Assembly (NCBI GenBank): GCA_016712415.1 | Contig: JADJRC010000022.1 | Location: 21,248-85,247, forward strand | Source: Lewinellaceae bacterium | Lineage (GTDB): Bacteria > Bacteroidota > Bacteroidia > Chitinophagales > Saprospiraceae | Reading direction: 5' to 3' | Length of the DNA: 64,000 nt | Shown: positions 60,750 to 64,000 of the stretch, piece after piece | How positions within the stretch are numbered: the stretch's first letter is position 1 | Layout of the letters: the number at the start of each line of letters is the position of its first letter | Notes under the pieces: model-generated | Seen by the model: the letters and a program-made list of their open reading frames with translations, nothing else | Databases searched by the model: none | Told to the model about the DNA's origin: nothing | Position numbers and translations under genes: made by a program

Positions 60750-61683
60750 TTAAATCAGTTTCATCGCATCCAGCGCATCGGCTACTTCCTTAACTGCGGC
60801 CGCAGACTTCTGGAGCAATTCCTGTTCGTCTTTCTTCAGGCGCAGTTTCACGATCTCCTGCACGCCTTTGCGGCCCAGTTTGACCGGTGCGCCGACGAAA
60901 ATGTCTTTCAGTTTGTATTGACCGTTCAGTCGGACGCAGCAGGGATAGATGCGCTTGTCGTCTTTTATGATCGAAATAGCCATTTGGGCAGCGGCTGCGC
61001 CGGGGGCATACCAGGCGGAAGTACCCATCAGGTTGACGAGTTCGCCGCCGCCGAACTTGGTGCGTTCGATGATGGCGTCGAGTTGTTCCTTTTTGATCAG
61101 TTCCGTCACGGGAATGCCGCTAACGGTGGTGTACGGGGCAGCGGCACCATGGTATCGCCGTGTCCGCCCATGAGCATGGCCTGGATATCTTTTGGCTGAC
61201 GCTGGAGCGCTTCAGCGAGAAGGCGCGGTAGCGGGCGGTGTCGAGCACACCGGCCATGCCGAATACGCGTTTGTCGCTCAGTCCGGAGGCTTTCCAGCAG
61301 GCATAAGTCATCACGTCGAGTGGGTTGGATACGACGATAATGATCGGATTCTTGGTGTATTTCAGGATATTTTGCGTGACGGACACCACGATTTTGGCGT
61401 TCGTGGAGATCAGGTCGTCGCGGCTCATGCCCGGTTTGCGGGGAATGCCGGCGGTGATGACGACAATGTCCGAATTGGCCGTGAGGGCGTAATCATCGCC
61501 GCCGGTCACACGCGTGGAATAACCGTCCACCGGCGCCTGCTGCCACATGTCGAGGGCTTTGCCCTTGGCCATATTTCCCTGAATGTCAATCAGTACAACT
61601 TCATTGACGATGTCTGCGTGAGCGAGTACGTTCGCACAGGTAGCGCCTACTTTTCCGGCGCCGACCACGGTAATTTTACTCAT
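60750..61683 (-). CDS. mdh: Malate dehydrogenase (two frame breaks)
   Basis: Two one-base losses (about 61210-61215 and about 61160) split the frame. With both restored the protein is 311 residues, the expected length for the LDH-like malate dehydrogenase. NAD site: ITVVGAGKVGATCANVLA (1-20). Substrate and loop region: ITAGIPRKPGMSRDDLI, with SNPLDVMTYACWK. Active-site His: LMGGHGDTMVPLPRYT. C-terminus: ERTKFGGGELVNLMGTSAWYAPGAA. Oxidises malate to oxaloacetate in the citric acid cycle. The housekeeping role makes real disruption unlikely; treat the breaks as probable sequencing indels. Confidence 0.92.
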
Positions 61684-61727
61684 TCGTTAAGGCTTGGTTT
61701 AAAAGTGACAATTGCAGTAATGCGGGG

Positions 61728-61762
61728 CAAAATTAGGGAAAAATGTTGCCATACAGGGACAA
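61728..61762 (-). promoter_or_regulatory. Promoter candidate for mdh
   Basis: Minus strand TTG (61762-61760), a 24-base spacer and TAATTTTG (61735-61728), a full match to the -7 consensus. About 45 bases upstream of the start codon. The spacer is at the long end. Confidence 0.4.
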
Positions 61763-61812
61763 TAGCATACTTTAGAATTGTTCAAAAGGGGAAATTTTGA
61801 CGGAAAGATCAA

Positions 61813-61920
61813 AACGGCAACTCCATTCAGGTTGCAACCAAAAAATAATTTCCTCAAAATCTTCAATATTATTAAAATTTACAACCAGCACTGCCACTTG
61901 TGGAGCTGCTTATCTTTAAC
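61813..61920 (+). repeat. Upstream block duplicated at 62237-62297
   Basis: AACGGCAACTC (61813-61823), ATATTATTAAAATTTA (61866-61881) and TATCTTTA (61911-61918) recur in the same order at 62237-62247, 62250-62265 and 62287-62294 (second and third blocks with one or no differences). The last element resembles a -7 box. This looks like two copies of a promoter region, one before the decayed gene tail and one before the beta-helix gene. Confidence 0.6.
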
Positions 61921-61957
61921 CAACGTTTTCAGGCATTCCAAACTGTCACCCCTTGCA

Positions 61958-62006
61958 CCGGAATGGCATTCCGGGAACAGACGGTCACCCCGGAATGGCA
62001 TTCCGG
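61958..62006. repeat. Two copies of the palindrome CCGGAATGGCATTCCGG (family E)
   Basis: 61958-61974 and 61990-62006, each an 8-bp stem around one base, preceded by GTCACCCC-like sequence. They lie between the orphan upstream block and the decayed sorting domain. Confidence 0.8.
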
Positions 62007-62018
62007 GATTTCCTGCGT

Positions 62019-62219
62019 GTAACGCTGGAAGCCGGCACGGGGCAAAGCCCCCTGTTTTAACTATTCGACCAAACGGGCAGGCTGATAGCGGAGCGCATGC
62101 TGTCCGGCGGGTTCGGCGAGGTGGCCACGGCCGGGCTACCGCCTGGAATGTACTGGTGGACGGTTTCTGAGGGCGAAATGGTGATAGACATCGGGAAATG
62201 CATTAAAGTGGCGTACTGA
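62019..62219 (+). pseudogene. Orphan T9SS sorting-domain remnant
   Basis: One frame encodes VTLEAGTGQSPLF, a TAA at 62058-62060, then LFDQTGRLIAERMLSGGFGE, VATAGLPPGMYWWTV, and SEGEMVIDIGKCIKVAY followed by a stop. This is a recognisable type A C-terminal sorting domain, with the LFDxxGR and LPPGMYWWxV signatures, but no protein body, no start codon and an internal stop. Immediately upstream is non-coding palindromic sequence and a duplicated promoter-like block. Best read as the 3' end of a lost secreted-protein gene. Confidence 0.7.
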
Positions 62220-62381
62220 ACGGAAGGGTCTATTAGAACGGCAACTCTGATATTGTTAAAATTTATTACCCATAATATCCTTCGCCTATCTTTATCCGAG
62301 TAGTTTTGAATATGCTTTGTGTGGTACTGTCTTTTAGAGGGTTTGAATTTTATTTCTCCACAAATATTAAATTATTTAGCC

Positions 62382-64000
62382 ATGAAAAAAGCAATCCAAG
62401 CTTCCAAACCTCCACGTTTGAAAATTTTTCCGACGCCGGTGTGTGTTTTAGTTTAATGTTTTCAGGTATTAAGATTTTCGCGCGCCCCCGCACAGTAACA
62501 GGTAGATACTGTTTCCTTCTTCTAATGGTGATTTTCTCTATGGATTACGCCAGAGCTCAGGAAGCCTGCAATTGCGAAGGAACAGGCATCAATTATAATA
62601 TCACTGGCAGTTTTGTTCTGCTGTCACAAAGCGGGTTGCCTTCCGGAGCAGTTGGCAATACCTGCCTCTCCATTAACGGGACGCTTGCCGTGTTGTAAAA
62701 AACTTTATCGGTATAGGGCAGTTCACAGCAAATGCGTTCTTTAGCCTGCCAAGTCCTTTTACGGCGTTTCATTCCAATGAATTTCACTGCGAAAACCTGA
62801 CGCTACTTCCTCCATATACAGGACAGCCGACAACGCCAGGCGATATATCTGCTGCGGGTGTCGAACTGCGCTTTTTGTCCGGTGTCGTCATTGGCGACGG
62901 CAATACGTCGAATGCGAACGAGTTCCACCATATGGCCAACGGCATTATCCTGAAGGTGGTACGACGACTATAAACAGTTGTAAAGTTCGCGATATTGGAG
63001 CAGGCGTGGGGTATACGCTGCTGAAAGGTTACGGCATACACGCAAAAGCCGGTGATCTCGACCTGACAGGCTGGGGGCTTAGTACACAGGATCCGGCATT
63101 CCTCAACGTTCCGACGGGCGTGACGCCAATATCTCGAATCTTACTGCGAACGACATCACTATGATCGGTGTACAAACGGGGTTTCGGGTAGAGACCGGTT
63201 TCGAACGAAAATATCAATTTTGATAACCATATTTATTGCGACCATATAGGCATCGACCTGTGGCAAAATCAGCAAGCCTGTCTTTGGATGTGAAAACAAT
63301 CACATCCATGTGGACGAACTGGCACCTTTCGATCCGTTAAAGGTATCGGGATAGCCGTGAATGAAGACCCGAACATTGTGCCCAATACGATCAGGAATAT
63401 CACAGCCAATGTAATCCAGGCCTACGGTGCGAATTTCGGGATCACGGCCAATGCTGTTGCAGGATACAATATCAGGGATAATGATGTGGCTCTTGGCGAT
63501 GCGATAGCCAAAAGTGGTATTCAATTGGACAACGGCACGGATTGTTTCCTGGTCTGCAACGCCGTTGCGGGCGAAAGCGGAGGGAATATCGGGGCAAATA
63601 CAAGTTTTAGGATAAATGCCTCGACAGGCTCTGAATATACCTGCAACTATACGTATTTCATGCGCACCGGTTTTTCTTGGGGTTTCCCAGTTTTCCATGG
63701 TTTTATCTTGGCAATGGCACACCCTTTACCTGCGACCCGGTCTGTCCTCTTCGGCCCCCGATCAAATGACACCATCAGGGATTTCGGACTCGATATCGCC
63801 GGATTCGCTGGAATTACCTCTCGGTATGCTCCCAATATGAAGCAGATTTTGAAACGCCTGCTTTACCGAAAACTAGACGATGTACCGGTATTACTGAATC
63901 AATCCGCAGATTTACAGCAATTTACTCCTCGGAAAGCACTGCGCCAGTCGGCCTGTTTGCCGGGATTGACAAATCCGTGGAACAACTGTTGCTGGTGGAT
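62382..64000 (+). pseudogene. Beta-helix-like secreted protein gene with many frame changes, 3'-partial
   Basis: ATG 62382 (MKKAIQASKPPRLK) is a possible start. The frame shifts before a signal-peptide-like stretch, RYCFLLLMVIFSMDYARAQ. Coding sequence then hops frames: NFIGIGQFTANAFF from about 62701 (frame 1), TINSCKVRDIGAGVGY near 62970 (frame 3), ANISNLTANDITMIG near 63125 (frame 2), INFDNHIYCDHIGIDL near 63210 (frame 3), CENNHIHVDEL near 63286 (frame 1), GIGIAVNEDPNIVPNTI from 63342 (frame 3), and YSSESTAPVGLFAGIDKS near 63923 (frame 2). The Asn-rich periodic pattern suits a right-handed beta-helix, as in secreted Saprospiria proteins. Either a decayed gene or a stretch of poor sequence; continues beyond the window. 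Confidence 0.6.

Noticed and set aside
1..64000. tRNA, rRNA, riboswitch, integrase or transposase
   Set aside because: Looked for in all gaps by eye; nothing with a convincing cloverleaf, conserved aptamer or recombinase motif was found.

Overview
The window reads as a piece of a Bacteroidota chromosome, most likely Saprospiria. Evidence: six cargo proteins or remnants with type IX secretion (T9SS) C-terminal sorting domains, a TonB receptor with a DUF4249 lipoprotein partner, crtI-crtB carotenoid genes, TAnnTTTG-type -7 promoter boxes, no obvious Shine-Dalgarno sites, and GC that looks to be in the mid-50s by eye. No rRNA, tRNA, CRISPR array or transposase was recognised.

Layout. 1-14.7 kb: two giant secreted adhesin-like proteins built of HYR/Ig-like modules, both ending in a dockerin-like, cohesin-like and T9SS sorting module. 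15-26 kb: a small T9SS cargo, an M16 peptidase, a histidine-phosphatase lipoprotein, a divergent T9SS subtilase, an M57-like metalloprotease lipoprotein, lysA and a CotH-like secreted protein. 26.5-32.2 kb: ECF sigma factor with a tiny membrane protein, a GT-C glycosyltransferase fused to TPRs, a methyltransferase and an acyl-CoA carboxylase beta subunit. 32.1-33.8 kb: an AT-richer insert with DUF2971 and Uma2 genes. 33.9-40.2 kb: a monohaem lipoprotein, a sensor kinase, crtI-crtB and a small cytochrome c. 40.3-54.4 kb: a 1517-residue secreted protein of unknown function, prmA, a polytopic membrane protein, TonB receptor plus DUF4249 lipoprotein, a DUF6064 protein, a methyltransferase, rimM and a lipoprotein. 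54.5-60 kb: a T9SS type-B protein with ten 50-residue cysteine-rich repeats. 60-64 kb: a peroxiredoxin-like protein, mdh, the decayed tail of a T9SS gene, and a heavily frame-broken beta-helix gene running off the end.

How it fits together. Housekeeping genes (lysA, pccB-like, prmA, rimM, mdh) are interspersed with envelope and secretion functions. The T9SS cargo (adhesins, protease, repeat protein) would be exported by an apparatus not encoded here. The TonB receptor/DUF4249 pair imports an unknown ligand, and crtI-crtB make a carotenoid backbone.

Quality caution. At least eleven genes carry an apparent frame change. Most are one-base, about eight lie at homopolymers, and two are in the housekeeping gene mdh. 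In each intact-looking case one base per site restores a full-length protein of the expected family, so most look like sequencing indels. Density rises sharply after 60 kb. Coordinates below are for the reconstructed genes, with breakpoints given. Non-coding space contains several families of near-perfect inverted repeats, one of which shows compensatory stem changes between its three copies.
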